Notes: generated by a model from the sequence alone, not told the origin. 64,000 bases of DNA from Bacillus solimangrovi (GCF_001742425.1 NZ_MJEH01000009.1:1-64000); one strand, 5' to 3'. Numbered from the stretch's first letter, positions 1-9,479 are shown. Numbers and translations: made by a program.

Positions 1-400
1 TAGGGGGTAAGATATTGAAAGATTTAATCAGTGAATAACCTGCTACTACCATCCCCAAACGTAACTCATCGTGAGCACCTATAAATAATTTAGGAATCTT
101 AAAATGAGATGGTAACGGTAAGCTAAAAATCAGTGGATAGAAAAAAGCTATTATTACCATTGGTAGAGTTACAAAAACAAGTAAAGAATGATTTATTTTC
201 CATTTCCCATCCCTTTTTATTTTTTTGTATAAACTCGGAATTCCAAGGTATATTCCTAATGGAAGATATAACAATACTGCAAAGTACATGTTTGGAAATA
301 GTTGGAATGTATCGTTATACATCTCTTTGAAAATCAAAGTTATTTGATTCATAGTTAATAAATATGCTATCCCCAAGAAGCTATAAGCTAAATATTTCAA
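1..400 (-). CDS. Uncharacterised integral membrane protein, 5' part only (runs off left edge)
   Basis: An open frame on the minus strand starts at a TTG (position 400) with a GGGGG ribosome binding site about six bases upstream and stays open to base 1, giving at least 133 residues. Three hydrophobic segments are visible: residues about 3-20, 38-54 (YFAVLLYLPLGIYLG) and 72-95 (LLVFVTLPMVIIAFFYPLIF), separated by basic loops. I do not recognise the family. The C-terminal part is outside the window. The last codons visible overlap a 20-bp sequence that is repeated inverted at the gene's own start, so the left end could be a rearrangement or assembly edge. Real coding is supported by the start signal, uninterrupted frame and membrane topology. 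Confidence 0.6.
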   Translation of the reverse strand, partial: MKYLAYSFLGIAYLLTMNQITLIFKEMYNDTFQLFPNMYFAVLLYLPLGIYLGIPSLYKKIKRDGKWKINHSLLVFVTLPMVIIAFFYPLIFSLPLPSHFKIPKLFIGAHDELRLGMVVAGYSLIKSFNILPP

Positions 401-414
401 TATCTTACCCCCTA
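1..414. repeat. 20-bp perfect inverted repeat (1-20 versus 395-414)
   Basis: Bases 1-20 are exactly the reverse complement of 395-414 (core TAGGGGGTAAGATATTG). The right copy contains the RBS and TTG start of the truncated membrane protein gene; the left copy is the window edge. Identity fades beyond the 20 bp. Chance occurrence at this distance is very unlikely, so this is a real repeat or an assembly artefact. Confidence 0.8.
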
Positions 415-480
415 AATATCCTTTATTCGTTTATAGAAAAATTAAATATAAAACAGTTCACACCCCTTACTACAGAAAGA

Positions 481-508
481 AAGAGCATTTGAAATTTTCA
501 AATGCTCT
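481..508 (-). terminator. Rho-independent terminator
   Basis: AGAGCATTTGAAA pairs with TTTCAAATGCTCT, directly after the stop of the small membrane protein gene at 511. The run of Ts follows in the minus direction (TTTCTTTCT). Confidence 0.8.
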
Positions 509-510
509 TC

Positions 511-696
511 TTATACCTTTTTATTTCCATTCGTATGTTTTGACGAACCTGTAAACGGATTGATTTCATAGGTTAAGTCTCTATTAGCTTCTTTTTCTTC
601 TGATGAAATTCTTTTACCCAATGAAGCATAGTACCAAATCCAAGAGCCAACTGTTAACAAACCAACGAACATTGTAATCCAAAATACACCGTCCAT
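511..696 (-). CDS. Small single-pass membrane protein, 61 aa
   Basis: The start ATG at 696 follows a GGAGGTG ribosome binding site. One N-terminal hydrophobic segment (residues about 4-23, FWITMFVGLLTVGSWIWYYA) is followed by a hydrophilic tail rich in Glu, Asn and Lys ending in a basic stretch. This layout resembles small accessory or uncharacterised membrane proteins common in Bacillaceae, but I recognise no named family. It has its own terminator at 481-508 and is separated from the MFS gene by about 100 bp, so it is probably monocistronic or the distal gene of the MFS transcript. Function unknown. Confidence 0.65.
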   Translation of the reverse strand: MDGVFWITMFVGLLTVGSWIWYYASLGKRISSEEKEANRDLTYEINPFTGSSKHTNGNKKV

Positions 697-801
697 CTTT
701 ACACCTCCAACGGATACAACATAAGTTAATTATAACAAATTATGTTAATTTAAGTCATGTCACTATCATTAATTTTGTTACAATTTTACAAGTTATTTTG
801 T

Positions 802-2013
802 TTATTCCTCAACTAATGCTGAGCGACTTTCAATAACTACATTCGTTTTTCTATCTATCGACTGAATTGCTTTCGTCTGACTAATCACACCTAGAATAAG
901 AAGCAAGAAAGTGATAAGGAATAAACCTTTTCCTCCAACTAAAGCAAGAATCGAACCACCTAACAATGGACCTGTTGACCTCGAAATATCCCAATGCAAA
1001 CCAAACAAGGCAAAGTACCTCCCCTTATGTTCTTTTGGGGCCAATGTACTTATTATTACTTGCATATGGTTCAGTATCACAATCGCTCCCAAGCATAACA
1101 ATACTTGTGATACAATTAACCCTACTATGTGATTAGAAAACCCAAATCCTAACGAGGCGAAGGCATATAAGAAATAACCTGCTTGAATAATACGGAAACG
1201 AGAATATTTACTCGTTCGATTGACTAAAACAACTTCTAATACGATAAAGATTACTGTACCAATCGTTTCCAACAACGAGAATACGAACAAATAATTGACC
1301 ATATATTCCTTCAAATATAAGGGCCAATTCGTTTCCATTTGGGAATGGAAGAAACTGATCGGTAGCATGCCAACGACTAACCAAACGATCATCTTATAAT
1401 CGTTAGCTCTTAACTTATACACGGGTTCATTCGTGTTCGTTATCGGATTAGATTCAGGCAAAAATTTTAGCGCCATAATAAAGTACAACACGAGTAATAC
1501 AGCCATTACGATGAATAATACTTGCGGATTCAATTGAAACAGTATCGCACCTACAATCGGCCCACCTAGAGAACCGATACTAGAGGCTGTACTTAATAGC
1601 GCAAATGTTTCTGCTTGTTTTTCAGGGTGAACGGTATCCGATATTTGCGCTCTTGATATTGGAATATAAGCGAACCGTCCAAGACCGTTCAAGAAAGCGC
1701 ATAATACAAATAACCACACATGACTAGCTAAGGCGAAACCCGCTATCGCGATTACTTGAATAAGCAATGACCATAATAGAATTGGTCTTCTACCAAATCG
1801 ATCAATCCACTTTCCGATCGAAAACGTCAATACGATTTCTGTAAAAGGCTGCACCCCAATTACTAGTGTCGTCAATATGATATTTTCACCGAATTGATCG
1901 TACATGTATAAGGTGAGAAACGGTAGGAGGATGATCCATACAAATGAAGTGATGGCATGCCCAACCGCCTGAATCCACACAACCTTATGAAATTTGTTAA
2001 AATAAGCTTTCAT
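802..2013 (-). CDS. MFS transporter (DHA1-type efflux protein)
   Basis: A 403-residue protein with the length and about 12 hydrophobic segments expected of the major facilitator superfamily. The cytoplasmic loop between TM2 and TM3 carries the family A-motif (GKWIDRFGRRPIL, about residues 61-73), which is typical of proton-driven drug or metabolite exporters. The ATG at 2013 is preceded by GGAGATG. It is transcribed divergently from the AraC-family regulator at 2128 with 114 bp between them, a common arrangement in which the regulator controls the transporter; that link is inference. The substrate cannot be predicted from sequence. Confidence 0.85.
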   Translation of the reverse strand: MKAYFNKFHKVVWIQAVGHAITSFVWIILLPFLTLYMYDQFGENIILTTLVIGVQPFTEIVLTFSIGKWIDRFGRRPILLWSLLIQVIAIAGFALASHVWLFVLCAFLNGLGRFAYIPISRAQISDTVHPEKQAETFALLSTASSIGSLGGPIVGAILFQLNPQVLFIVMAVLLVLYFIMALKFLPESNPITNTNEPVYKLRANDYKMIVWLVVGMLPISFFHSQMETNWPLYLKEYMVNYLFVFSLLETIGTVIFIVLEVVLVNRTSKYSRFRIIQAGYFLYAFASLGFGFSNHIVGLIVSQVLLCLGAIVILNHMQVIISTLAPKEHKGRYFALFGLHWDISRSTGPLLGGSILALVGGKGLFLITFLLLILGVISQTKAIQSIDRKTNVVIESRSALVEE

Positions 2014-2127
2014 GCTGTTTCATCTCCATTTCTGTAAAAGAATAGCAACAGTTTATCGGAGATCGAAACGAAACACTCTGCATTTCTTGCTCAATCATAG
2101 GCAAATCTTGCGGAAGGAGGATAATTG

Positions 2128-2937
2128 ATGGAGATTACCGTCAATCTAGACTATACAGGAATGTTACTATTTGACTTACAAACTGGCGAAGCAGACGAAA
2201 CACATACACATGACCATTTTCAGCTTAGCATTCCCCTATCTGGTGAACTGTTAACATATCATAATCATAAAACACAAAAACTTAAAAAAACTCAATCACT
2301 GCTCGTACCACCTGGTGATATCCATCAGCATGAAGCACATCAGGAACGGAAGGAAATCATGCTCGTAAGTTTCTATGAAGATATTATAAAACGTACTTAT
2401 CAAAAGCAAACTGGCGAAACCCTTCATTCAATTGACTTTGCTTACATTCAACCAACCTCTCAAAAGATCTTAAATAAGGCAAGAACCATTATGCAAAACG
2501 TAGCCTTCAACGGATTGGATGTTGCCTCAAATTTAGAAGAAGAACTAACGTATATCATTTTAGATGAAACAATTGGTTCACATACGAAACGTTGGAATGC
2601 ATCTAAACGAGAAACTTCTAATCTCGCTACACCAATTGTAGACACGATAAAAGAGTATATTCGAACACATTATCAGAACGATATAACGTTAGATACGCTC
2701 GCTCTACAGATGAATATGAGTAAGTATCACTTGCACCGTATTTTTTCAGCAAGCGTTGGGATGACCCCAAATGAATACATTCATCGTGTTCGATTAGAGC
2801 AAGCAACACATCTATTGAACAAACACTCCTATGACATTACACAAGTAGCATATGAAGTCGGTTACCGCTCAATTAGTACGTTCAATCGATCTTTTAAGAA
2901 AGTGTATCATCAAACACCGAGCCAATATATGAAGTAA
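2128..2937 (+). CDS. AraC-family transcriptional regulator with N-terminal cupin
   Basis: The N-terminal half (residues about 15-90) has cupin-like His clusters (HTHDHFQ, DIHQHE), the usual ligand-sensing fold. The C-terminal 100 residues hold the double helix-turn-helix of AraC/XylS proteins, including LHRIFSASVGMTPNEYIHRVRLEQA and the second-helix signature VAYEVGYRSISTFNRSFK. An upstream in-frame TTG at 2125 exists, but AAGGAGG at 2114-2120 lies seven bases from the ATG at 2128, which I prefer. The gene diverges from the MFS exporter at 2013 and probably regulates it in response to a small molecule. Length (269 aa) is normal for the family. Confidence 0.85.
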   Translation: MEITVNLDYTGMLLFDLQTGEADETHTHDHFQLSIPLSGELLTYHNHKTQKLKKTQSLLVPPGDIHQHEAHQERKEIMLVSFYEDIIKRTYQKQTGETLHSIDFAYIQPTSQKILNKARTIMQNVAFNGLDVASNLEEELTYIILDETIGSHTKRWNASKRETSNLATPIVDTIKEYIRTHYQNDITLDTLALQMNMSKYHLHRIFSASVGMTPNEYIHRVRLEQATHLLNKHSYDITQVAYEVGYRSISTFNRSFKKVYHQTPSQYMK

Positions 2938-3082
2938 TCTAGCTTACTACAGAATTCAAGTATTACATACTTATAATATATAAGCTTAGTTAGGGTATTG
3001 GTTATATATTAAATATACTTTCCATATGTTACGATTATAATTAATATTAGCACGTATCAACTAACCAACAGTGAGGATAAAG

Positions 3083-3117
3083 AAGGAGCACAACATAGAT
3101 TCAACAGTGCTCCTTTT
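3083..3117 (+). terminator. Terminator-like hairpin
   Basis: AAGGAGCAC and GTGCTCCTT are complementary with a 15-base loop and are followed by TT. It lies between the AraC gene and the DUF2157 gene. It could end the AraC transcript or act as an attenuator in the leader of the next gene. Confidence 0.6.
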
Positions 3118-3146
3118 ATGTCTAATAGTAGGGGGAGGAGTTATTC

Positions 3147-4412
3147 GTGAAGCGTAACCTGTCGCATGTCTACTATCATTTTCTAAAAAAAGAGTTAACC
3201 ACTTTGGAGGAGAATGGTAAGTTACAACCTGGTCAAACAAAAGAATTAATGTCTAACTACGTGATTAATAATGGAACAGCTTCTGAGAAGAAAAATGTAA
3301 ACCCTATGAGTATTATTTTAAGTATAGGAGCTATCTTAATTGGCTTAAGTATACTTAGCTTTGTCGCCAGTAACTGGTCTGCACTTACGAGCGTTACAAA
3401 ATTTGTGCTACTGTTAGCTTTGTTGATAGGTTTCTATTTGGCTGGTTTTCGATATGAAACTAGAAATAAGAATCTATCAAGAGTATTTTATTACATCGGG
3501 GCATTCGCTTATGGAGCGGAGATTATTTACATCGGTCAGTTGTTTCATTTAGGTGGTGAAATGCAAACAGCATTTCTATTCTGGGGGATCGGTGTATTAC
3601 CGTTAGGATTTTACCTGAAAGATCAAGTGTTAAAATTAATAGGTGTGCTCTTGATTTACTTATTTTTGCATATGCAATATATGTTTGTTGATCATAATGG
3701 CGCTTATGTGCTACTAGCGATCATACCGTTGATGTTCGCTTTTAATCATTATGTAATGAAAAGTTCAAAGTTCTTGTTATTTACAAACATATTTGTGTTA
3801 TATGAGTTTGTTCAAATTCATGTAATGTTCCGCCCATTAGAGATGGATAGATTCCCATTTGAATTGATTGTCATCATACCAGCACTATTTTTCTTTGGTC
3901 ATAAGTTAATGAATAAGTCAGTACCAATATTCGTTGTGAACCTATTCTTTTCACTAGAGATGATTGGATTAGCCTTAGACTACTTTATTGGTGTTGATGC
4001 ATTCACGCTAACGGTACTCATATTCTTTATAATCGGGATAACATTAACATATATTCAAGTATCAGATTATCGATTACCGATGAAGAACGTCGGAATGATT
4101 CTTCAAATTATTACAGGGTTTGCATTAACATTCCCTCATGTTTGGACGTATATGTTTGAAGCTACAGGTGATAAGATCGCCATCATCTTTTCTATTCTGT
4201 ATGTTCTATATAACCTGTACTATGTTAAACAAGGAAAACTCATTCATATCACCATTTTCTGTGCTTTAATCTTAAGGTTCTATGTTGACTTATCGTTAGC
4301 TTTCATCAACAAATCGATTGCTTTCTTTACTGGTGGTGTGCTGTTAATCGGTTTAGCACTATGGATTGAACGAACACGGAAGAAGGAGGTCATGAAGCGT
4401 GAAGAAGCGTAA
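3147..4412 (+). CDS. DUF2157-type multi-pass membrane protein
   Basis: A 421-residue protein with a short soluble N-terminus (about 55 residues, helical) followed by roughly ten to twelve hydrophobic segments, matching bacterial DUF2157 membrane proteins. The motif ILSFVASNWSALTSVTKFVLLL after the first transmembrane helix is characteristic of the family. The GTG start at 3147 has a strong GGGGGAGGAG site six bases upstream. The 3' end overlaps the GDYXXLXY-protein gene by 14 bp, so the two are translationally coupled; these two families are commonly neighbours. Biochemical function is unknown; a cell-envelope role is inferred from topology. Confidence 0.8.
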   Translation: MKRNLSHVYYHFLKKELTTLEENGKLQPGQTKELMSNYVINNGTASEKKNVNPMSIILSIGAILIGLSILSFVASNWSALTSVTKFVLLLALLIGFYLAGFRYETRNKNLSRVFYYIGAFAYGAEIIYIGQLFHLGGEMQTAFLFWGIGVLPLGFYLKDQVLKLIGVLLIYLFLHMQYMFVDHNGAYVLLAIIPLMFAFNHYVMKSSKFLLFTNIFVLYEFVQIHVMFRPLEMDRFPFELIVIIPALFFFGHKLMNKSVPIFVVNLFFSLEMIGLALDYFIGVDAFTLTVLIFFIIGITLTYIQVSDYRLPMKNVGMILQIITGFALTFPHVWTYMFEATGDKIAIIFSILYVLYNLYYVKQGKLIHITIFCALILRFYVDLSLAFINKSIAFFTGGVLLIGLALWIERTRKKEVMKREEA

Positions 4413-4962
4413 ATATTTCTTATTAGCTTTGTGCATCCCTGTTATCGTATTGTTAAGCATGACGATAAAACCACTACAAGCTACATACCTAGGTGAAGAG
4501 ATCAAATTAAAAACTGTACCTCTTGACCCTCGTGATCTCTTTTATGGTGATTACGTCATCCTAGACTTTGAAATTGAGAGCGTTGGCTTTGATCAATTCG
4601 ATCAATCTCTAGCAAACAAATTCACTGCAAACACAAACAAAAACACGAATCAACATTTTGTATATGAAGGCAATGAACGTACAATACCCGTGTATATCGT
4701 GTTAGAGGAAGTTGATGACGTTCATCAAGTGAAGGTTGTGTCTGAACAAAAACCTTCAACTGGGGCGTATGTGAAAGGAAACTTACGAACCTTTGTAGGT
4801 TCAAATGACAAATTAACAATTGATATCCCAATCGAAAGATATTATGTAGAAGAAAACACTGGAAAGCAACTTGAAGACGCAGCAAGAAGAGGAAATATCA
4901 TCGCTCACTTAAAAGAATACAACGGTTACGCTGTATTAAAAGATCTTGAAATGATTGAGTAA
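4399..4962 (+). CDS. GDYXXLXY-domain membrane-anchored protein
   Basis: The protein (187 aa) begins with a basic N-terminus and a single hydrophobic helix (residues about 6-24), then an extracytoplasmic domain containing the family-defining motif GDYVILDFE at about residues 49-57 within DPRDLFYGDY. It starts at a GTG inside the end of the DUF2157 gene, with AGGAGGT eight bases upstream, so expression is coupled to that gene. The pairing supports a joint, still unassigned, envelope function. It is followed by a strong terminator at 4965-5009. Confidence 0.85.
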   Translation: MKKRKYFLLALCIPVIVLLSMTIKPLQATYLGEEIKLKTVPLDPRDLFYGDYVILDFEIESVGFDQFDQSLANKFTANTNKNTNQHFVYEGNERTIPVYIVLEEVDDVHQVKVVSEQKPSTGAYVKGNLRTFVGSNDKLTIDIPIERYYVEENTGKQLEDAARRGNIIAHLKEYNGYAVLKDLEMIE

Positions 4963-4964
4963 AC

Positions 4965-5009
4965 AAAGAGCAGCTCATTTTCTTATATGGGAAAGTGAGC
5001 TGCTCTTTA
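4965..5009 (+). terminator. Rho-independent terminator of the DUF2157/GDYXXLXY operon
   Basis: AAAGAGCAGCTCA is complementary to TGAGCTGCTCTTT and is followed by an AT-rich stretch, immediately after the stop codon at 4962. Confidence 0.85.
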
Positions 5010-5098
5010 TTGTCGAAATGACATAACGTCATCACAATGCTATTAGTGAAAAAGCGAAATAATGGATTAAACATTCGATAAGGTTATAATAAAATAAA

Positions 5099-5179
5099 AT
5101 AAAACATTCATTTGTGGCGTTTCCTTTATCCCCTTCTCTTTCGTTATAAAACGGGAATCATAGCGTCAGTAAAAACGTG
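5099..5179. mobile_element. Internally shortened MITE copy (family of 16060-16232)
   Basis: This 81-bp segment aligns to both ends of the 173-bp element at 16060-16232. The left part, GTGG-x-TTCCTTTATCC, matches its left hairpin, and the right part, TAGCGTCAGT-x-AAACGTG, matches its right end; the middle is missing. It is preceded by ATAAA, the same pentanucleotide that flanks the complete copy. It lies in the leader upstream of selO. Similarity is partial (about three quarters identical at the ends), so this is an old relic. Confidence 0.55.
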
Positions 5180-5258
5180 GTGAATGGAAACATGCCCTAT
5201 CTCTTGCTAGTTAGACATATTACAACAACTATAAACTAATTATCTAAAAGGAGTTACG

Positions 5259-6725
5259 ATGACAATTAAAAGAGAAACAGGATGGAACTTAGATAACAGC
5301 TATGCGCGTCTACCGAATTTATTTTTCTCTAACCTTAACCCAACCCCTGTACAATTACCAAAATTAATTATACTCAATGACCATGTTGCAGCATCACTTG
5401 GCTTAAATGCTCACGATTTGCAGAGTGAAGATAGTGTAGCTGTGCTTGCAGGTAACCTCATTCTTGATGATTCTTCACCACTAGCTCAAGCGTATGCTGG
5501 TCATCAATTTGGGCACTTTAACATGTTAGGGGATGGTCGGGCAATACTTCTCGGCGAACATATCACTCCTGATGGTAATCGTGTCGATATTCAGCTCAAA
5601 GGTTCAGGTAACACACCATATTCACGCGGTGGTGACGGTCGAGCTGCACTTGGACCAATGCTTCGTGAATACATTATCAGTGAAGCAATGTATGCTCTTC
5701 GTATACCGACTACTCGTAGTTTAGCTGTAGTGACAACAGGTGAATCTATCTTCCGTGAAACTGAACTTCCTGGAGCAATTCTAACCCGTGTAGCTGCTAG
5801 TCATCTACGAGTTGGTACATTTCAATATGCTGCAAGATTCACATCAAAGCAAGAGCTACAAGCCTTAGCAGATTATACTATCAAACGTCATTATCCAGAT
5901 GTTGCAGCTGACGAGAATCAATATTTATCCCTTCTTCATGAAGTGATTAAGACGCAGGCTTCACTGATTGCAAAATGGCAGTTGGTCGGCTTTATCCATG
6001 GTGTAATGAACACTGATAACATGACGATAAGCGGTGAAACAATTGACTATGGACCATGTGCGTTTATGGATGTGTATGATCCAGCAACAGTATTCAGCTC
6101 TATCGACATTCAAGGTCGTTATTCCTATGGTAATCAACCGGGAATTGGTGGCTGGAATCTTAGCAGGTTTGCAGAAACGTTGTTGCCACTACTACATGAC
6201 AATCAAGATGAAGCGATTAAACTGGCAGAGGATGCACTTTCAGACTATAACGAACTGTTTATGAATCATTGGCTTGTAGGAATGAGAGCAAAGCTCGGTT
6301 TATTTAACGAAGAGCAAGAAGATGAAACACTTATTCAAGATCTTCTTAACCTGATGAAAAAATATCGTGCTGATTATACGAACACGTTCCGTGCATTAAC
6401 CTTTGGTACTTTTGAAAATGCCCCACTATTTGAAAGTGAAGAATTTACGAAGTGGAATGAGATGTGGCAAGCACGACTAAGCAGACAATCAGAATCAGAA
6501 ATGACAGTACGTGAGTTAATGAAAAATAATAATCCTGCTGTAATTCCTCGAAACCATCGAGTTGAAGCTGCACTAGAAGCCGCAGTTGAACGAGATGACT
6601 ATAGTGTGATGGAGCAGCTACTTAATATGATGTCAAAACCATATTCTCATACCCCAGAACAGGCTAAATACTGTACACCACCACCGCCATCAACACAAGC
6701 TTATCAAACGTACTGTGGCACATAA
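5259..6725 (+). CDS. selO: Protein adenylyltransferase SelO (YdiU family)
   Basis: SelO is a pseudokinase-fold enzyme that transfers AMP from ATP to hydroxyl side chains of protein targets and is linked to redox homeostasis. At 488 residues it has the usual bacterial length. Visible family blocks are [15 protein letters not shown] (about 75-90), the nucleotide-binding stretch [21 protein letters not shown] (about 110-131), GVMNTDNM (about 249-256) and DYGPCAFMD (about 263-271). It ends in the conserved Cys-containing tail YCGT. The ATG at 5259 has AAAGGAG upstream. Monocistronic, with a terminator at 6765-6801 separating it from the convergent haloperoxidase-like gene. Confidence 0.93.
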   Translation: MTIKRETGWNLDNSYARLPNLFFSNLNPTPVQLPKLIILNDHVAASLGLNAHDLQSEDSVAVLAGNLILDDSSPLAQAYAGHQFGHFNMLGDGRAILLGEHITPDGNRVDIQLKGSGNTPYSRGGDGRAALGPMLREYIISEAMYALRIPTTRSLAVVTTGESIFRETELPGAILTRVAASHLRVGTFQYAARFTSKQELQALADYTIKRHYPDVAADENQYLSLLHEVIKTQASLIAKWQLVGFIHGVMNTDNMTISGETIDYGPCAFMDVYDPATVFSSIDIQGRYSYGNQPGIGGWNLSRFAETLLPLLHDNQDEAIKLAEDALSDYNELFMNHWLVGMRAKLGLFNEEQEDETLIQDLLNLMKKYRADYTNTFRALTFGTFENAPLFESEEFTKWNEMWQARLSRQSESEMTVRELMKNNNPAVIPRNHRVEAALEAAVERDDYSVMEQLLNMMSKPYSHTPEQAKYCTPPPPSTQAYQTYCGT

Positions 6726-6764
6726 TGATAGTACATAGTATGTACTGTCATTATACTCAATTAA

Positions 6765-6801
6765 AATGAACCTAACTATTATCAATAGTTAGGTTCATTT
6801 T
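6765..6801. terminator. Bidirectional terminator between convergent genes
   Basis: AATGAACCTAACTATT pairs with AATAGTTAGGTTCATT around a three-base loop, followed by a T-run; A-rich on the other side. It sits between the selO stop and the stop of the minus-strand gene at 6803. A second imperfect hairpin (AATGATAGTACAT / ATGTACTGTCATT) lies at 6723-6754. Confidence 0.85.
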
Positions 6802-6802
6802 T

Positions 6803-7822
6803 CTAACAATCATCTGGGAGAATCAACGATGTACATGTCGTATCAAAATCAAATGGAATCGTTTGTCCGACTGGATATGGTTCAGGAGGGATATCAGCCA
6901 TTAAATTCTCTTCAAACGGTGTATCAATCGGATCTCCTTGTGAATTAACTTCTTGTCTTAGCTTATTGATTGCAACTTTGGCAACTTGCCTTCCTAAGCT
7001 TAGTCCTTCACTATTGTCAATTGGGAAATGAACAAGTGCATACAAACGTGATACTGCACATTGTTCAGCTAATTCATCTAATCGAGTGGCTTCACCTGGG
7101 AAAAAGTATGTCAACATTTCTGCTGCACATCCAGCAACCGCCGCATGACCTGATGGATAAGTTGGATGTCTCGGTGTACATAGAACTGTTGCTAAATCAC
7201 GGTCATATTGATTTGGTCTTGCAACGAGCCACAGAAACTTATAGTACCACGTGATAACAAACGTATCATTAATTGCACTTTGCACCGCCGCTAATATTCT
7301 ACCAGCCCTTGACGCGGTGACCCCATAAGTATCAATTAATCGATCGATAATAGGTGTCCATTGTTTTGTTGCTACACCCGTTCCCCAGTAACGAGCAATA
7401 ATTTTTTCGGAAGCATCCAAATGTTCACGCGTCTCAAGAACAACATCTAGTTCTTTCTCAAAATCAATATAATTAGGGTTAAGAATTGTAAAATAGATCG
7501 GTTCCCCACCAGGTTTAGTGAAAAATAGACTACGACAACGTTTGATATTATACATTGTCCATGACCCTGCAAGTGGATCTTCAGGGTTTGTTGGAGGGGT
7601 TTTTTCACCAGCATACGGAATTTCATTCCACTTTAAATAATTATACTCACATATACAAGGTGTTTGTTTACAATAACAATCGAACAAATCTTTATTATGA
7701 AAATCATAGCCAAACTCCAAAGGTTCAGTTCCAAATATGCTCGCCTTATTCCATTTGTCGTTACTCAATCGGAACACCTCTTTATGATAGTTTGTAGGAG
7801 CAAAATAACTCTCATAGAACAT
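6803..7822 (-). CDS. PAP2 superfamily / vanadium-dependent haloperoxidase-like protein
   Basis: The C-terminal half carries the three signature segments of the vanadium haloperoxidase/acid phosphatase fold: Lys followed by an Arg-Pro (KFLWLVARP, about residues 200-210), PSGHAAVAG (about 232-240) and SRLYALVHFPIDN (about 270-282) with the expected Arg and His. The protein could be a halide-oxidising peroxidase or a phosphatase; the fold alone does not decide. The N-terminal 150 residues contain a small Cys cluster (DCYCKQTPCICEY) that may bind a metal. No signal peptide is seen. The ATG at 7822 has no strong ribosome binding site, so the exact start is uncertain. Confidence 0.8.
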   Translation of the reverse strand: MFYESYFAPTNYHKEVFRLSNDKWNKASIFGTEPLEFGYDFHNKDLFDCYCKQTPCICEYNYLKWNEIPYAGEKTPPTNPEDPLAGSWTMYNIKRCRSLFFTKPGGEPIYFTILNPNYIDFEKELDVVLETREHLDASEKIIARYWGTGVATKQWTPIIDRLIDTYGVTASRAGRILAAVQSAINDTFVITWYYKFLWLVARPNQYDRDLATVLCTPRHPTYPSGHAAVAGCAAEMLTYFFPGEATRLDELAEQCAVSRLYALVHFPIDNSEGLSLGRQVAKVAINKLRQEVNSQGDPIDTPFEENLMADIPPEPYPVGQTIPFDFDTTCTSLILPDDC

Positions 7823-7996
7823 TAGATTGATATAATTAAACTAACACGTCTCAATTGTTATCTCATCAACATCATCTATGATTGGGACATCCTCTTTCTC
7901 ATTAGCTCCATTGTAAACTTTATTCTGAAAGGTAAGTCCTTATTACCGCTACTTCATTTAATAGGTTACTTGATTTAAACACACTTTTTCATCATT

Positions 7997-8869
7997 CTAA
8001 AACTGAAACGTTGCTGTCACTGGATGATGATCCGAAAACCCTTCTGAATCATCAACACTCGCATCAATTATCGTTTCTTCTGGGATTGTTAGAATCCAAT
8101 CGATCGCTGCATCACGTTCTGTCGTTGATGGTTTGGACATATTGGGGTAAACAACCTCCCACGTATCAACTAATTGAACTGGACTTAATTGTCCAGTTAT
8201 CGTACCTTCATCAAGTAAGTAACGCATGATTGTTCGATTTCTCGTCGCGTTAAAATCACCTACAACAATAGCTGTTGTGCCACTACTTGATGTCGTTTGA
8301 TGCTGTTCAATTAACTCGGCTAATTCAATAACATGCTCTGCTTGGCTGGAATTTGAAGAGGATCTAACACAGAAATGATTGTTATAGAAATGAAATTCTT
8401 TATTCGAGGATTTATCTCTTAATAGTAACCACGTGATATAACGAGTATTTCCACATTCAGCCGCATCAACAAACCCTGATCCTAAGATGTCAAACCGATC
8501 TTTTTTTAGTAAAATTGGATTGCCATACGTAACAGGAATATCAAATTCGACTAATTGGTACTCATCTGTTAATGCGTTGGAAATATCCCTTCTCTGAGTA
8601 GACATCGTTTCTTGCAACCCTGCAATATCTGGATTTAAATCTCTTATTTTATCAATAATTCCATTACTACGTTCACTCCATGTTGAACGATTAGCTAGAA
8701 CGTTAAAGCTTATAATTTTGATGTTCGTTTCTGCATCTACCTTTTGCTTTTGTAGCTTTGCCGCACTTAACGAATGATTGCTTTCATCTTGTTCAAGCAC
8801 CTTTGCTTCAGAGAAATTGAATAAGGGGACAAATAAGAGTATGAAAAACAATGATAGTCTCTGTTTCAT
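7997..8869 (-). CDS. Secreted endonuclease/exonuclease/phosphatase (EEP) family protein
   Basis: Residues 1-22 form a signal peptide (basic start, hydrophobic FFILLFVPLF core, SEA end). The mature part has all core EEP motifs: IISFNVLANRSTW (metal-site Asn), LQETMS (Glu), HFYNNHFC (His), VVGDFNATRN (Asp/Asn) and the C-terminal SDHHPVTATF. EEP proteins are metal-dependent phosphodiesterases acting on DNA, phospholipids or nucleotides; secretion suggests a DNase or sphingomyelinase-like role, but substrate is not determinable. The ATG at 8869 follows GGAGGATGGGA. It appears to be a single-gene unit. Confidence 0.88.
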   Translation of the reverse strand: MKQRLSLFFILLFVPLFNFSEAKVLEQDESNHSLSAAKLQKQKVDAETNIKIISFNVLANRSTWSERSNGIIDKIRDLNPDIAGLQETMSTQRRDISNALTDEYQLVEFDIPVTYGNPILLKKDRFDILGSGFVDAAECGNTRYITWLLLRDKSSNKEFHFYNNHFCVRSSSNSSQAEHVIELAELIEQHQTTSSSGTTAIVVGDFNATRNRTIMRYLLDEGTITGQLSPVQLVDTWEVVYPNMSKPSTTERDAAIDWILTIPEETIIDASVDDSEGFSDHHPVTATFQF

Positions 8870-9200
8870 TTCCCATCCTCCCTACTCCATTATGTTGAAA
8901 CACATAATGATATGTATTTTGAAAGTTCCAAAATATTCCTAAGTTTATTATCGTAAGGAGATTGCTAATCAAAACATTATAAAATGAGCAGTTAAATCAT
9001 CAGTTAACTTGTGAGAAAACGATAATTTTACTATTGTTAGTAACGTTTTTTTCGATCTAATACATTTAGATTATTTGTCGAACAATTTTCTCATACAAAT
9101 AAGCCCTCCATATTATAAATGGAGAGCTTATTCGTATTGAATTATAAATAATAACTGCTAATCTAAATCACCTGTAAAATACTTCAAACAAGTCTACACA
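8870..9200. other. Intergenic region with one hairpin
   Basis: No convincing gene. The hairpin at 9098-9133 (AATAAGC-CTCCAT / ATGGAG-GCTTATT) follows the tautomerase gene on the minus strand and may be its terminator, although the T-run is short. The rest is AT-rich leader of the secreted EEP gene. Confidence 0.5.
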
Positions 9201-9404
9201 TTATTGTCGTTCATTTTTTCGAAAGTCATCTGTTAACATACCTGAAAATCCCCAATCAGCTTCTTCAATTTCTTGAATTACAATGTGTGTTTGTTCAGGT
9301 TTTTTGTCTAACACATTTACGAGAGTTGCAGTAAATTCTTTCACGATTTGCTCTTTCTGCTCACGAGTAGCACCCTTTGTAATTTGTAGATTAATATACG
9401 GCAT
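9201..9404 (-). CDS. 4-oxalocrotonate tautomerase family protein
   Basis: Small (67 aa) tautomerase-fold protein. The frame opens seven codons earlier, but the family requires Pro directly after the initiator Met as the catalytic base, and MPYINLQITKG fits that exactly; AGGGGGAAG lies just upstream of this ATG at 9404. The rest matches the family: KEQIVKEFTATLVNVLDKKPEQTHIVIQEI followed by a W-containing turn. Such enzymes interconvert keto and enol forms of unsaturated acids and assemble as hexamers. No pathway neighbour is present, so the substrate is unknown. Confidence 0.88.
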   Translation of the reverse strand: MPYINLQITKGATREQKEQIVKEFTATLVNVLDKKPEQTHIVIQEIEEADWGFSGMLTDDFRKNERQ

Positions 9405-9479
9405 ACAACTTCCCCCTATTAACAAATTTAAAAGATTTAGAGCTAACTAGACTGTATGAATCCGAACAGTCAGGACGAT

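Noticed and set aside
133..330. Plus-strand ORF of 65 codons near the left edge
   Set aside because: It lies antisense to the truncated membrane protein, has no ribosome binding site and no membrane or domain pattern.
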